Made by a program: the position numbers and the translations under genes
Shown: positions 13,069-24,133 of the stretch, in pieces
Numbering within the stretch: the stretch's first letter is position 1
Layout of the letters: each line of letters begins with the position of its first letter
Assembly (NCBI GenBank): GCA_958009055.1
Contig: OY253652.1
Span: 1,161,091 to 1,225,090 of the forward strand
Length of the DNA stretch: 64,000 nucleotides
Direction of reading: 5' to 3'
Source of the DNA: Choricystis sp. odSpoLacu1
Taxonomy: Eukaryota; Chlorophyta; Trebouxiophyceae
The notes under the pieces: generated by a model
Told to the model about the DNA's origin: nothing
What the model saw: only the letters and a program-made list of their open reading frames with translations
Databases searched by the model: none

Positions 13069-13355
13069 AGTGTGAAGGGGCAGGGAGGGCTAGGGAGGGC
13101 TAGGCGGAGGCACAGATGCGAAGCTCCCCTCTCTCCTGTGTGTCGCCCCGCTCTGATTCTGTCTGGCCCGACGTGTCACAGCGACAGAGGCGACCACGTG
13201 TGCCAGCGAGCGAGGAGCGCTGGCAGAGCCATGGCTGGCGGCTGCTCCGTGCAAAAGTAAAAACAATGTGAGCTTCAGTCGGTCGAGCCCGACGCTCGAC
13301 ACTCGCGTCGACACACCGTCGTCGCCCTTCCCTCCCGCGCGCCGGCCTCCAAACT

Positions 13356-14971
13356 ATGCACGCCTCCTTCCCCCCGCGCACGCGCGCCCCCCCCACGCGC
13401 GCCCACGCAGCCTCATCCTCCCCCCGCCCCGCGCGCGGCGCCTCCATGCCGCCCCCGTCCGCCGCCCCAGCGTCCGCGCCGGCCGCCACGACGGCGGGCG
13501 TGCCCCGCCCCGACGCGGCGGGCCGATTCGGCCACTTTGGCGGCAAGTATGTGCCTGAGACGTTGATTGCGGCGCTGGCGGAGCTGGAGACGGAGTACGC
13601 CAAGGCGCAGGCGAACCCGGCGTTCAAGGTGCGAGGGGAAGAACGTGCATTGGGGGCGCGAAGCGGTGTGTGTGTGTGCGTGTGTGTGTGTGTGTGTGTG
13701 GTGTCGCTGCTGTCGCGCTGCGGCTCTCGGTCGCGCATGGCGCTGCAGCAGGCTGCAATGCGCGTGTTTGGCGGGGCGTGGGGTGGGAGAGAGCGGGGTA
13801 GATGGGAGGTCGCTTTGCCCGTTTTCACCGTCGTTCCCTCTCTCACCCTTCCCACCCCATACCCTCCCTACCCTCCAACCCACCCCAGGCCGAGTTTGCC
13901 TCCATCCTGAAAGATTACGTCGGCCGCCCCTCCCCCCTGTACCGCGCCGACAGGCTGACCGCCCACTACGCCCGCCCCGACGGCACCGGCCCCGAAATTT
14001 GGCTCAAACGCGAAGACCTCAACCACACCGGCGCCCACAAGATCAACAACTCGTTGGGCCAGGTGCTGCTGTGCCTGCGCATGGGCAAACGCCGCATCAT
14101 CGCGGAGACGGGGGCGGGGCAGCATGGGGTGGCCACCGCCACTGTGTGTGCCAAGTATGGCCTGCCCTGCATCATCTACATGGGCGCCAAAGACATGGAG
14201 CGGCAGGCGCTTAACGTGTTCCGCATGCGGTTGATGGGGGCGGAGGTGAGGCCGGTGCATTCGGGCACGGCCACGTTGAAGGATGCGACGTCTGAAGCGA
14301 TTCGCGACTGGGTGACAAACGTCGAAGACACGCACTACATTCTCGGCTCGGCCGCCGGCCCCCACCCCTACCCCATGCTGGTGCGCGACTTTCAGTCGAT
14401 CATTGGGACTGAGACGCGGGCCCAGTGCGCGGCTGCGTGGGGTGGCCTGCCCGACGTCCTGCTCGCGTGTGTCGGCGGCGGCTCCAACGCGATGGGCTTG
14501 TTTCACGAATTCGTCGACGACGCCTCCGTCCGCCTCATCGGGGTGGAGGCGGGTGGTGAGGGCGTGGACACCGACAAACACGCGGCCACGCTGACCAAGG
14601 GGTCGCCGGGCGTGCTGCATGGATCATTTTCGTACTTGCTCCAATCGGAAGACGGCCAAGTCATCGACCCCCACTCCATCTCTGCGGGGCTCGACTACCC
14701 CGGCATCGGCCCCGAGCACGCCTTCCTCAAGGACGCCGCCCGCGCCGAGTATGCTGCCGTGACGGATGCGCAGGCGTTGGACGCGTTTGTGCGCGTGTCG
14801 CGGTTGGAGGGCATCATCCCCGCGCTCGAGACGTCCCACGCGCTGGCCTACCTGGAGACGCTGGCGCCCACGCTGGCGGATGGCACGCGCGTCGTGGTCA
14901 ACTTCTCGGGGCGGGGGGACAAGGATGTGATGACGGCGGCCAAGTACCTGGACATTTCGGGCGGGGTGTAA
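13356..14971 (+). CDS. TRPB: Tryptophan synthase beta chain, probably plastid-targeted
   Basis: Catalyses the last step of tryptophan synthesis, indole plus serine to tryptophan, using pyridoxal phosphate. Exons 13356-13628 and 13889-14971 join in phase 0 ([22 protein letters not shown]), giving 451 residues. Residues 1 to about 55 are rich in Ala, Ser, Pro and Arg with almost no acidic residues, a typical plastid transit peptide. Mature family sequence begins at [15 protein letters not shown]. The PLP lysine lies in HTGAHKINN, the phosphate-binding loop is GGGSNAMG, and [12 protein letters not shown] and [10 protein letters not shown] are conserved. The single 260-base intron carries a GT dinucleotide tract after its donor. 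Plant-type enzymes work in the stroma with the alpha chain; no alpha-chain gene is in this window. Confidence 0.95.
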
Positions 14972-15039
14972 AGAAATGGGTTTTTTGAAAAAGGGTTTTG
15001 TTTTTCACACGCAAGGACTTGCTACTGCTTCTCACGGTC

Positions 15040-15402
15040 TCACGCGGCGTCGTCATCAACCACTAGCCGCCCCTCGACCGCGCCCGCCACCACCAGCCGC
15101 GCCGCGTCGGGGTTGATCTCCACCAACGCTGCGGCTGCTGCTTCCACAGCCGCTAGTTTTTCGTCCAGCCCCGCCAGTGCGGCGACAGCCGCAGCCAGCG
15201 CGGTTTCTGAGGCGGCGGCAGGGTCGTCGTCGTTCGTGGTGGAGGCTGACGCCGCAGCGCCGCGCGCTGCCGCCGTGTCAGCGAGGGCGGCGCGCAGCGG
15301 GTCCAGCGCGGCGCGGGCTTCGGGGTCAGGGGCACCGCCCGCTGCTTCCAGGCTGACCAGCACAGCCTCCAGCGACGCGACGGAGGGAGATGGCTCGGTC
15401 AT
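15040..15402 (-). CDS. Small hypothetical protein, Ala-rich helical
   Basis: A single-exon frame of 120 residues, acidic overall and very Ala-rich. Two helical stretches (about residues 8-50 and 66-95) have Leu/Ala heptad-like spacing, separated by a low-complexity ASTTNDDD linker, and the protein ends in DDDAA. There is no leader and no recognised domain. The start is supported by a clean upstream boundary: only 76 bases separate it from the divergent tRNase Z start. The 3' end converges on TrpB with about 70 bases between stops. It could be a small coiled-coil subunit of a larger complex, but nothing in the sequence says which. The possibility that it is not a gene cannot be excluded. Confidence 0.5.
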   Translation of the reverse strand: MTEPSPSVASLEAVLVSLEAAGGAPDPEARAALDPLRAALADTAAARGAAASASTTNDDDPAAASETALAAAVAALAGLDEKLAAVEAAAAALVEINPDAARLVVAGAVEGRLVVDDDAA

Positions 15403-15478
15403 TCAAAGGCAAATGTTGGCGTTTTGTGGTGTGAGCGCTTCAGAATTTTTTTCCTCCGCGCGGGGCTAGCGGCTCGCG

Positions 15479-18109
15479 ATGCGCCCTCCCTCTGACGCCG
15501 ACGGCGCCAGCTCGTCCAACACGAGCTGCTATCTGCAGGTATGAGGAAAGGCTGCGCCCTTGGGCGGTATGCGACTGCCGGGGACCCGACCCCCGCATTC
15601 GCGGCGGCCAGCCGTCCCCCCGCCCGACCGTCGCTGCCGCCGTCCCTCCTCTGGCCCACGAAACAATCACACTTACTCAACACACACACACTCACACAGG
15701 TCCTGGGCCTCGGCACCGACACCGACGACGCGTCCCCCTGCGCCCTCCTGTTTTTCGACAGGCGCCGCCTCCTGTTCAACGCGGGGGAAGGGTTTCAACG
15801 CTTTGCTGTGGAACACGGCGTCCGCTTGGCCAGGGTGGGCGATGTGCTGCTCACACGCACCGATGCCGCTGCGGCGGGTGGCTTGCCTGGCCTCTGCTTG
15901 ACACTCGCCGACCCGTCTGGCGGCAGCGTGCGCGCCGACGGAGGGGCCCCGGTGCGCGTGTGGGGGCCGCCGGGGTTGGCCACGCTGGCCACCGCGGTGC
16001 GCTCGTTTGTGGACACACGGGTGTCGGTCATTGAGCCGAGGGAGTTTGGGGGGGGGGGGGGGGTGTGAAGGTGACGATGCCACCGCCTCTGTGCGTGTGC
16101 TGCCACCCATCGTGCAGGGCGACGTGTTCTCGGTGTCGCCAGTGCTGGTGACGCCGGATGACGAGGGCAGTGATGACTGCCAGGCCGCCCTGCCCACCCC
16201 AACCGCTTGCAGCAGCGCGTTGGACAACGCGCCGCCCGCTGCCAAGCGTGCACGCTCCGACGCCCGCCCCCGCACCACTCCACCCTGCACCGTCTACATC
16301 GTGGCCCTGGCCTCCGTCGCGGGCAAGTTGAAACCGGACGCTGCCGCCAAGGCGGGCGTGCCGCGGGGTCCCCTGCTTGGCAGGCTGAAAGCTGGGCACG
16401 CCGTCACCCTGCCCGACGGCCGTGTCGTGCAACCCGGCGACGTGTGCGAGCCTGGCGTCCCAGGCCCCGTCGTGCTGGTGGCGGACGCGCCCACGCGCGC
16501 CCACGCGCGCGCGCTTGCGTCCTCACCCGCGCTCGCCCCCTGGCAGCACGGCGGCGCCGACGCCAAACGCGTGGCCACCGTGCTGCATTTAGCGCCAGCC
16601 AGCGTCATCGCCACCCCCGAGTATGGCGAGTGGGCGGCGCGCTTTGCAGGGACCCACATGTTTGCCAACGCGGCCGCCACAGCGCGCGCGCCCGTCGCGG
16701 TCGCGGCGGCCACGCTGGCCGCCCGCCTGGCCGCGGTGGATGGGACCCTGTTTCCATTGCACCAGGTGGGTGGTGGGGGTGCAGGCGAGGATGGTGGTGG
16801 TTTGGCAGGGTTTCCGGCCACGCTGCCGCAGGGAGACACCGTCGTCGCGGGGCGCAACCTGCTCAAATTCCATCTGCGCCCGCCGTCGCGCGCAGGCCTG
16901 GACGCGGGCAGTGTGCCTCCTGTGTTGGATGTAGCCGCTGTGCAAGCCGGGCTGGCGGCCGACCACGGCGCCGCGCTGGAGGCGGCGCGCGCTGCAGTCG
17001 CGGCTGCGCGCGCCGCGCCGCCGCGCGCCGACGCGCCGCCCTGCCTGCACCCCCACCGCCGTGGAGAGCTGGAGGTCGTGTTCCTGGGCACGGGGGCGGC
17101 CCAACCCTCCAAGTATCGCAACGTCAGCGCCACGCTGGTGCGGACGAGGCGGCGGGAGGGCGGTGGTGCTGCCGACACCCCGCCTTCCGTCGATGGAGGC
17201 GCCACCCTCCTCCTCGACTGTGGCGAAGGCACCGCGGGTCAGATGGTGCGTGCCCTGGGTGCGCCGGCCTCCCGTGCCGCGTTGACATCCCTGGCGGCGG
17301 TGTGGGTGTCCCACATCCATGCGGATCACCACGCGGGGCTGCCGGGCGTGCTGGCGGCACGGGCGGCCGCGTTTGCGGCGTCCGCGTCCGCCACCCCTCC
17401 TCCTCCTCTCCTCGTCATCGGACCCCGCCCCTTTCGCCGCGTGCTGGCCGCCTATGATGCCCTCGCCCCCACGGGCGCCGTGTTCCTGGACTGTGCTGAT
17501 GTGACGACCGCGACGGCCGACGTCGATGCCATCACCGCCGACCCCGCCTCGCCCGCCGCCCTGTTGGCGGCCGCCAAAGCCGCCCTGGGCCTGGCCCACC
17601 TGGCCACCGTGCGCGTGCACCACTGCGCCCACGGGTTTGGCCTAGTGCTGCGGTCGGTGTCGCCAGCCGCGGAGGGAGGGTGGACAGCCGCCTTTTCAGG
17701 CGACACCACGCGCTGCCCCGCCCTGGATGCTGCAGCCAAAGATGCACATTTATTCGTGCACGAAGCCACATTCGAGGATGGGATGGAGGGGGAGGCCGCC
17801 GCCAAGCGCCACTCGACAACGGGCGACGCGCTGGCGTCCGCCGCGGCGGCGGGGGCGCACGCCACCGTGTTGACCCACTTCAGCCAGCGCTATCCCAAAG
17901 TGCCAGCGTTGATGAGTGGGGGGGGTGGGGTGGAGGGCGGGGACGGCACAGCAGCTGCCCCCACCCCATCCGTCGGCGTCGCGTTTGACCTCATGCGCCT
18001 GGACCTGGCGGACGCGGCGTGCCTGCCGTCACTGACGGGGCCGTTGGCCACGCTGATTGATGCGCTAGAGTTGGCCAAGGACAAGGCGGCTGGAGCGGCG
18101 GAGCCGTGA
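15479..18109 (+). CDS. ELAC2: tRNase Z, long form (ELAC2 type), with a frame break at a G16 run
   Basis: Endonuclease that removes 3' trailers from precursor tRNAs. Exon 1 (15479-15538) ends SCYLQ and joins in phase 0 to exon 2 at 15700 (VLGLGTDTDDASPCAL). The joined sequence matches the N-terminal domain of long tRNase Z, with LLFNAGEGFQRFAVEHG and a degenerate LLTRTDAAAAGGLPGL where the inactive half has lost its metal site. The C-terminal half carries GTGAAQPSKYRN, the zinc motif SHIHADHHAGL, FSGDTTRCPAL, HEATFEDGM with HSTTGDAL, and LTHFSQRYPKVP. Between the halves, a basic KRARSDARPR may be nuclear-directing. The frame changes at a 16-G run (16048-16063): deleting one G restores a single reading frame. 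About 840 residues once joined. Divergent from the small helical protein, 76 bases away. Confidence 0.9.
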
Positions 18110-18209
18110 TTTGTGTAAAAGAAACGAAAACAAAACAAAGAAAAATACACTTCTATCACATATATACGCACCAAATCGGGCGCTACTAAGACAACAAACA
18201 AATAACAAA

Positions 18210-18815
18210 TCACTTTTCGTGCGGGCTGCCAGGCAGCGTGACCGGCAGCACGGGCGGCGCCGCCACAAGCGATAAAACACAGTTCCAACAAATCGCGATC
18301 GCATTCACATACAGCACGCGCAGGTGCAGGGGGACGCGGGCAAAACCGAACGCGTGAGCAGGCACCCACACAGCGCACGACATCAGCCAGGTGCGGGGCA
18401 GGCGGGCGCCGATGGCGCGTAGAGCAGCGGTTGTCGTCGCACCGCCCGTGAGCTGCATCCACCCGATGGCAGCAGCCAGTAAAAGTGGTGTGAAAAAGGC
18501 ACGATCAACCGCGATCTTGACGGCCACCGTACCAGCCGATGTGGACGGCAGCACCCCATCCAGCGCCTCAAAAAAGGCGGCGCACGCGGGCGCGTGGATG
18601 GTGGCGCCGAAGAGTGCAAACCGCGCCGACCGGTGCCACGTGGCGGGTGGGGAGCGGCGGGCTCGGCGGCGGCGACGATTAGATAGGGCTTGGGCGGCCG
18701 CGTCAGACAGGAAGAACAGGACAAAAAAGGTGGCCGACCGCACGGTGTGTGGGTGGGTTGAGAGGGCGGTGAGGTAGTCGCTCCAGAGAGCCAGGAGGGC
18801 GGCGGTCAAGAGCAT
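18210..18815 (-). CDS. Mpv17/PMP22 family membrane protein
   Basis: A single exon of 201 residues. The N-terminus LWSDYLTALSTHPHTVRSAT fits the Mpv17 family pattern (W..Y...L..HP..T), followed by a basic RRRRRARR segment. Further matches are VDRAFFTPLLLAAAIGWMQL in the middle and WVPAHAFGFARVPLHLRVLY then AICWNCVLSLVA at the end. Four hydrophobic segments are visible. Family members sit in mitochondrial inner, peroxisomal or plastid membranes and may form channels; the exact substrate is not established. The start ATG at 18815 begins directly with the family pattern, so no leader is predicted. It is convergent with tRNase Z (100 bases between stops) and divergent from the next membrane protein gene. 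Confidence 0.85.
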   Translation of the reverse strand: MLLTAALLALWSDYLTALSTHPHTVRSATFFVLFFLSDAAAQALSNRRRRRARRSPPATWHRSARFALFGATIHAPACAAFFEALDGVLPSTSAGTVAVKIAVDRAFFTPLLLAAAIGWMQLTGGATTTAALRAIGARLPRTWLMSCAVWVPAHAFGFARVPLHLRVLYVNAIAICWNCVLSLVAAPPVLPVTLPGSPHEK

Positions 18816-19044
18816 CGTCGTGTGTGGATATCTCTTTGTCTCGCGCGCCCCACACACGCGCTCCCGCTGCGTGGCTGTGACTGGGGAGACGCGGCGAGGG
18901 CGAGGAGCCGAGGAGACGGGGGCGGCAGAGGCCCCCGTCTCCGTTTTTGGTTCCCCGATGCGAGGAGTGATAGAAAACAACGTTTTTTTCCGTGGACACG
19001 CCAAAACTCGCTTTCTCACCTCCCACACCCGCTCAACCAAGACC

Positions 19045-19711
19045 ATGCTCCCCACCTCCACCTCCCCACCCGCCACCCCCACCAAGCAGACGACAGCCGG
19101 CGGGAGCGGCCGGCGCGCCACCAGGTGAGTGGGTGGGTGAGAGGGGGGGTCGTCCTGAGCGCGCGCCCCCCTCCAGCCACCCTCCCACCCACCCTCAAAC
19201 CCGCGCCCACCCACACACCCTTGCCCCCACCCTCAGCACCGCGTTCGGTGGTGGCTACGTCTCGTACGTCCTGTTCTGCGTGTGGCTCGCCATCGCCTTC
19301 ATCGGCCTTGCGGTCCAACTGGCCGGCCTGGCCGCCCTGCAGAACTACATGTACAAATCCCCCCAAGCTGTCACCCCCATCACTGGCCACAGCGGCATCG
19401 CACGGCTGAGCGCGGGGGACAGTCTGCGCTGGGAATGGTGGGCGCTGTTCTTCACCTTCCTGGCGGCGACTGTCATTGCCGCCGCTGCCGGCGCGGGCGG
19501 CGACGTCGTGCACCAAGCGCGCGGCGCCCTCGTGTCCTGGGGCACCGCCGCCCTGGTCGTCAACATGACCTCATGCAACCGCCTCAACGACCTGCGCGGC
19601 TCGACGACGGGCGCCATGAAGAGTGCTGCCCGCGCCGCGTTTGCGGGGGCGATCATCGACATCATCGCCCTGCTGGCGGCGCTGTATCACGTGGGCGTGG
19701 CGCCGATGTGA
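19045..19711 (+). CDS. Four-helix membrane protein of unknown function
   Basis: Two exons, 19045-19124 and 19237-19711, with the junction splitting a serine codon (AG/C) after GSGRRAT. The product is 184 residues. Residues 1-26 are a Ser/Thr/Pro-rich, acid-free tail. Four hydrophobic segments follow: VLFCVWLAIAFIGLAVQLAG, WWALFFTFLAATVIAAAAG, ALVSWGTAALVVNMT and AAFAGAIIDIIALLAALYHV. Loops are short and the C-terminus is only a few residues long. The layout is reminiscent of MARVEL-like or small four-TM proteins, but no signature is recognised. It is divergent from the Mpv17 gene with 229 bases between starts, and the same strand continues into the NOL11-like gene 212 bases on. Confidence 0.7.
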
Positions 19712-19923
19712 GAGGAGGTGGAGAAGGTGTGTGGTTTGTTGGGGGTTATTGTGTGCAGCACGGGGAGGCGCACGAGAGAGAGTGTTTGCAAGACCAAAAA
19801 AAAAGGCAGGTGCGCACGAAAACAAAACGCTCGGTCGAAACAAAGGAAGTGTGGGGGCGCCGCGCCACCAGCCCCGCACACACACGCGTCTTTCACTTTC
19901 ACCACTCACTCACTCGCCACCAA

Positions 19924-22354
19924 ATGGAGGCCTCCGTGGCCCCCCTGGCCCGGGCAGCCTCCACAACGCGGCCGCTGCTGGGCGTGGCCGCATGCGGCGG
20001 CCGCGCCGCGCTGGCGGCCGCGCGGGACGGGGTCACGATGTACGACGTGGTTGCTCAGGTGAGGATGGAGTTGTGTACAGGAGTGTGTTGGGGGGGGGGG
20101 AGAGAGTGCGAGCAGGCGGGCGTCGGCCGGCCAAAAACAAAACTAGCCGCCGTCGCTAGCGCCCATGCGTCGTTCGCTCACCTCCCTCTCCTCTCCCCAC
20201 CAGCAACCCCTCCGCACCTGGGCCGTGGGAGACGCCACCCTCACCTCCCCCCCCGCCTGGGACGGTGCCGACAGGCTGGCCGTCGCCGCGCCGCGCGGCG
20301 GCCGGACGCGCGTGCTTGTGTGGCCGGTCGACGCGGCGGAAGGCTCACTGGATGCGGTCGCTGACGCGGTGGAAGTGGATGGCGAGCTTGCAGCGTTGAT
20401 TGGGTCGTCGTCTGGTGCGGTGGTCGTGCTGGCGGATGGCGCAGCCGCTCGCGTGTCCGCCCTTGCGGCTGGCGCGGCTGCCGTGCCTCCCCCCGCCACC
20501 GGCGCCCTGGTCGCGGTGGCGGCGCCCGCGTCGGCCGATGGAAGAGTCACCATCGTGCTGCGTGCGCCAGGCGCGGGAGGGTTGACGGTGTCGTCGTTTG
20601 ATGGCGCTGGGTGGCGGGTCGTCGCCGCCGACGCGGACGCGCCGTCAAAAAGCGCTGTCACCTCGGTCGCCGTCACCGCCGCCGGCGTCGCGGTCGCGCA
20701 CGAGGATGGCACGGTGCATGTTATCACTGAGGACGGTGGCGACGCTTGGACTGCAGCCCTCGCTGATGTGCGGGGCGCCGCCGCCGCCACCCCCGCCGGC
20801 CGCAAGCGCGCGGCTGCGTCGCCCGTCGCCGCCCCTGCCGGCCCCGCCCTGGCCGCCACCCCGGACGGCGGCCTGGCGGCCGTCTACTGGGACACGTCCT
20901 CCCCACCCGCCCTGCGCGTGGTGGTGGTGGACGCCGCCTTGGGCGCACCGCGCACAGCTGCGGCGCTGACGATGCAGGCGGGGGCCGCGCCAGGGCCCCC
21001 CCTCGCCCTGGTCTCCGCCGACGATTCCACCAACACTCTGCTGACTGTGGTTGCAGGTGCCGCCCTGTGCATCACCCCGGACGTCACCCCGGGAGGCGGT
21101 TTGGCGGCGGTGGTGGGGGCGCTGGCGCCAGCTGCGAGAGCGGCGCGCCGCGTCGCAGCACTTGCATCGACCGACGCCGACGCGGGGGCGCCCCCCGCCA
21201 CGCCCGCCTGGGCGGCTGTGTTGTGTGGCACCCAGGATGGAGGGTTGCCCAACGCGCCCCCCACCCCGGCCCGCGTCGCGGGGGCCGCGCGCGCGATCGC
21301 ACTGCCGTGCGACGTGCCGAGGGGGGTCGTTGCCGCGTCGCGCGGGGCCACCGACGCGGCGGCAGCGCTCGCAGTTCTGGAAAGCGCAGCCGCCTCCGCC
21401 ACCCCGGCCCCCAAATCAGCGGCCGCCACTGCAGCCAGGCGCGCCGCCGCCTCGTTCGCAGCGGCCGCCGTGCTGGAGAGGCTGCCCCCCGACATGCTCG
21501 CGCGCGGCGTGGCAGCGGCCGCCGCGACGGGACACTGGGACGCGGTGCGCGCCATACTGGCCCACCGCCCCCTGTCGTCTGGGGCGGGTGCCGGCGGTCT
21601 GCTGGCTGCCGCCGCCGCGGCGGGCGAGTACCGTGTGCTGGCGGCCGTGGCGCCCGCGCCCGACCATGCTCCCGCCGACGTCGCTGCCGTCGTCACCCAC
21701 GCCCTTCTCGGCGGCGCCCAGTCGCACGCCGACCGCCTGGCCTCCCTGCGCCGCGACGCGGACGCAGCTGCTGCCTCCGCGGTGGCGGCCGCGGAGGCGG
21801 TGCCACCCGGGGCGGCGCGTGCAGCGGCGGCAAGGCGCGCGGCGGCCGCGGTCACCTCTGTCGTTTCATTCACCGACACCGAGCTTCTGCTCCACCCCCT
21901 GCTCGCCTCCCCCCGCGACGATGCCGCCCTGGCCGCCATGGCGGCCTGCCTGCCCGCGTCTGCCGCGCCCCCGCTGGCGGCCTACCTGGCGACGTGGGCG
22001 GAAGCACTCACCAGTGCGCGCGCGGGGGGCGACGCGGCGGGTGCGCCCGCCCCGGCGCAGCGCCGCGCGCGCTCGCTGACCCCCGCCCCGCCCCTGGCCA
22101 CCGTTATCGCGTGGGCCACGGCGCTGGTGGACGCCCATTTGGGTGCTTTGGCCGCCGACGAGGCGGGCGTGGACGCGGCCCACCGTCTTGCGGCCATCGC
22201 GGGCGCAGAGGCCGACGACGCTGCTGCCCTCGCTCCGCTCGCGGGCGCGGCCGCCCACGTGGCGGCCGCCGCGCCGCTGCCGGTGGGGGCGACGGCGGCG
22301 GCCGCATCCTACAGCGTGGAGTTGCTGGATGTGGGGTGTGGTGGCAAGCGGTGA
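19924..22354 (+). CDS. NOL11/Utp8-like nucleolar protein (probable)
   Basis: Exons 19924-20058 and 20204-22354 join in phase 0 at MYDVVAQ/QPLRTWAVGD, giving about 761 residues. The N-terminal 350 residues read as a beta-propeller. GVTMYDVVAQQPLRTWAVG resembles the NOL11 start ([20 protein letters not shown], recalled), followed by repeated strand-turn units such as VAVAHEDGTVHVI. The second half is helical and Ala-rich, as in the NOL11 C-terminal domain. NOL11 belongs to the t-UTP part of the small-subunit processome and supports rDNA transcription, which would fit beside DHX37 in this window. Similarity is by eye and limited to the N-terminal region; another WD-repeat protein is possible. 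Confidence 0.5.
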
Positions 22355-22458
22355 GAGAGGGGGAAAATGATGACGCTCTTTGTTTTTTGTTTCTGTGTTT
22401 TTCTTTTTTAACCGCATTCTACACAGCCGTTGTTGCCGTTCTTTCTATCAAACACCAT

Positions 22459-23895
22459 TCACTCTGCCAATGGCGTGCCCAGCTCTGCAGCAGCCACGCG
22501 CACGCACGGATCCTGCAGCAAGCCGGCCGCGATGCCGTTGTCACCGTCCCCCCCGCCCCCCGCCACAAAAAAGGACGCCTCCACCCGCTTCGGGGCACAC
22601 GCCACCCAGGGCGTCAGGCCCACACCATCCACGGGCGCACCATCTGGGGCGACATAACGCAGGTTGGACACCAGCAGCAGGGAACCGTCGGACAGGGGGA
22701 GCGCACGCTGCGTGCGCCCCTTGCCAAACGTTGTTTCGCCCACCAGCAGGGCGTGCGGGTGGGCCGGGTCGCCATCGCCACGCAGGGCGGCTGCCACCAG
22801 TTCTGCGGTGGAGGCGGTGCCCCCGTTGACGAGGACGGCGACGCGGGTGGTGGGGGGCAGGGAGGAGGCCGAGTCGAGAGAGACGCGTTCCACTGCGCCG
22901 CGCGCGGTCAAGCTGCCAAACAGCACGCCGCGCGCGTTGGACGGGAGAAGAGCAGATGTCAACATGTCGATGCCGGCATCCACAGCGCCGCCTGAATCAT
23001 CACGCAAGTCCAGGATGAGGGTGGAAGGAGGAAGCACGAGCGCAGACAAACTGTCAACCGCTGCCGCCGCGTCGCCTGGGGCCAACCTGTTGAAGGCGGC
23101 CACCCTAATGTAGGCAATTGGTGATGCCCCGTCCGCCGGCGTCAACGCTGCGTACTGGACGGCGTGCAGCTGCACTTCGGCCGCGCGCAGCGTGATGGTG
23201 CGCGGTCGCCCGCCACCCACGGGCGCCACCGTCACCTCCACATCCCGGGTCAGGGCGCGGGCGACGTCATCCACCGGCCTGCCTGCAGTCGGGCGGCCGT
23301 CTACAGTCAGCAGAGCGTCGCCGACGGCGATGCCGGCGGCGGCAGCGGGGGAGGCGGGGACGACGGCCGCCACGCGCAGGGGAGCGGCCGCGTCATCTCC
23401 CGCCCTGAGTTGCAGGCCCACCGCCACGCCTGCGCCTTCAGCGCCCGCGACATACGCATCCGCCTCACTCCCTGGCCTCAGTAAGCGGGTGTACTGGTCG
23501 CCCAGGGTGGCCAGCATGGTGTCGGCTGCAGCCGCGGTCGCGGACGGCGTGCCGTCGCGGAACGACGCGCCAAGTGCGGCGCCCAACGCCGCCTTCCACC
23601 CTGGCTGGTGGATGGCGTCGCCGTCCACGTAGTACTGGGACACCAGACCAAACGCTTCTACTAAGACACGCTGGGCGGCAGCCAGCTGGGGGTCGGTGGA
23701 CGCCTTGAACCGCAGCGTGACGCTTCCGTCGTCGTCGTCCGCCACGTCGACCGCGGGCGCGGACGCGCGCTCCTCCAGCGGCACAAACTCAAACGCGGGC
23801 GCCAGGGACGGTGTGAGTGCTGTGATGGCTGCCAGAACAGCTGCCGTGGCGCGGCGTGCCAGGAGCGGCGGCGGGCGCAGGGACGCTTGCCGCAT
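22459..23895 (-). CDS. CTPA: Carboxyl-terminal processing protease, thylakoid lumen type
   Basis: A serine endopeptidase of the S41 family; plastid members trim the C-terminal tail of photosystem II protein D1. Single exon, 478 residues. The leader is bipartite: a basic start, then RRATAAVLAAITALTPSLAPAFEF, a hydrophobic lumen-transfer segment ending in an A-F-A-like cleavage site. A PDZ domain spans about residues 155-245 (AAVVPASPAAAAGIAVGDALLT is its core). The protease core shows YIRVAAFN, LDLRDDSGG, then VNGGTASTAEL with the nucleophilic Ser and TFGKGRTQ with the catalytic Lys. The Ser/Lys dyad is therefore intact. It lies convergent with the NOL11-like gene and divergent from PRMT7, with 238 bases between starts. 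Confidence 0.93.
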   Translation of the reverse strand: MRQASLRPPPLLARRATAAVLAAITALTPSLAPAFEFVPLEERASAPAVDVADDDDGSVTLRFKASTDPQLAAAQRVLVEAFGLVSQYYVDGDAIHQPGWKAALGAALGASFRDGTPSATAAAADTMLATLGDQYTRLLRPGSEADAYVAGAEGAGVAVGLQLRAGDDAAAPLRVAAVVPASPAAAAGIAVGDALLTVDGRPTAGRPVDDVARALTRDVEVTVAPVGGGRPRTITLRAAEVQLHAVQYAALTPADGASPIAYIRVAAFNRLAPGDAAAAVDSLSALVLPPSTLILDLRDDSGGAVDAGIDMLTSALLPSNARGVLFGSLTARGAVERVSLDSASSLPPTTRVAVLVNGGTASTAELVAAALRGDGDPAHPHALLVGETTFGKGRTQRALPLSDGSLLLVSNLRYVAPDGAPVDGVGLTPWVACAPKRVEASFFVAGGGGDGDNGIAAGLLQDPCVRVAAAELGTPLAE

Positions 23896-24133
23896 CGGCT
23901 TAGCTTGCGGAGTTGTGTTTGACGACCTCAGATCCTTTCAGTTTTTTAGCGGGTCCGGTAGAGCAGCGCCCGCGCGCTCTCCCCTAGCTCCGACACTCCA
24001 TCTGCCTCCAGCGTGGACCGAACAGTGCCTTGCCTGCCCGCTGGTGACTGTCGGCACGGGCGCGCGCGTCGCGGGGACGCTCAATTCAGGAGTTGAGCAG
24101 GAAGCCGGCAACCCGACCAGGGCGCCCGCATTC

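Noticed and set aside
15541..15699. Upstream extension of tRNase Z exon 2 as an N-terminus
   Set aside because: It is intron sequence; the 20-codon exon at 15479 ending in CYLQ restores the family N-terminus in phase.
18816..19214. N-terminal extension of the Mpv17 frame
   Set aside because: The frame is open upstream, but the sequence is unlike the family and overlaps the divergent gene; the ATG at 18815 starts the conserved pattern.
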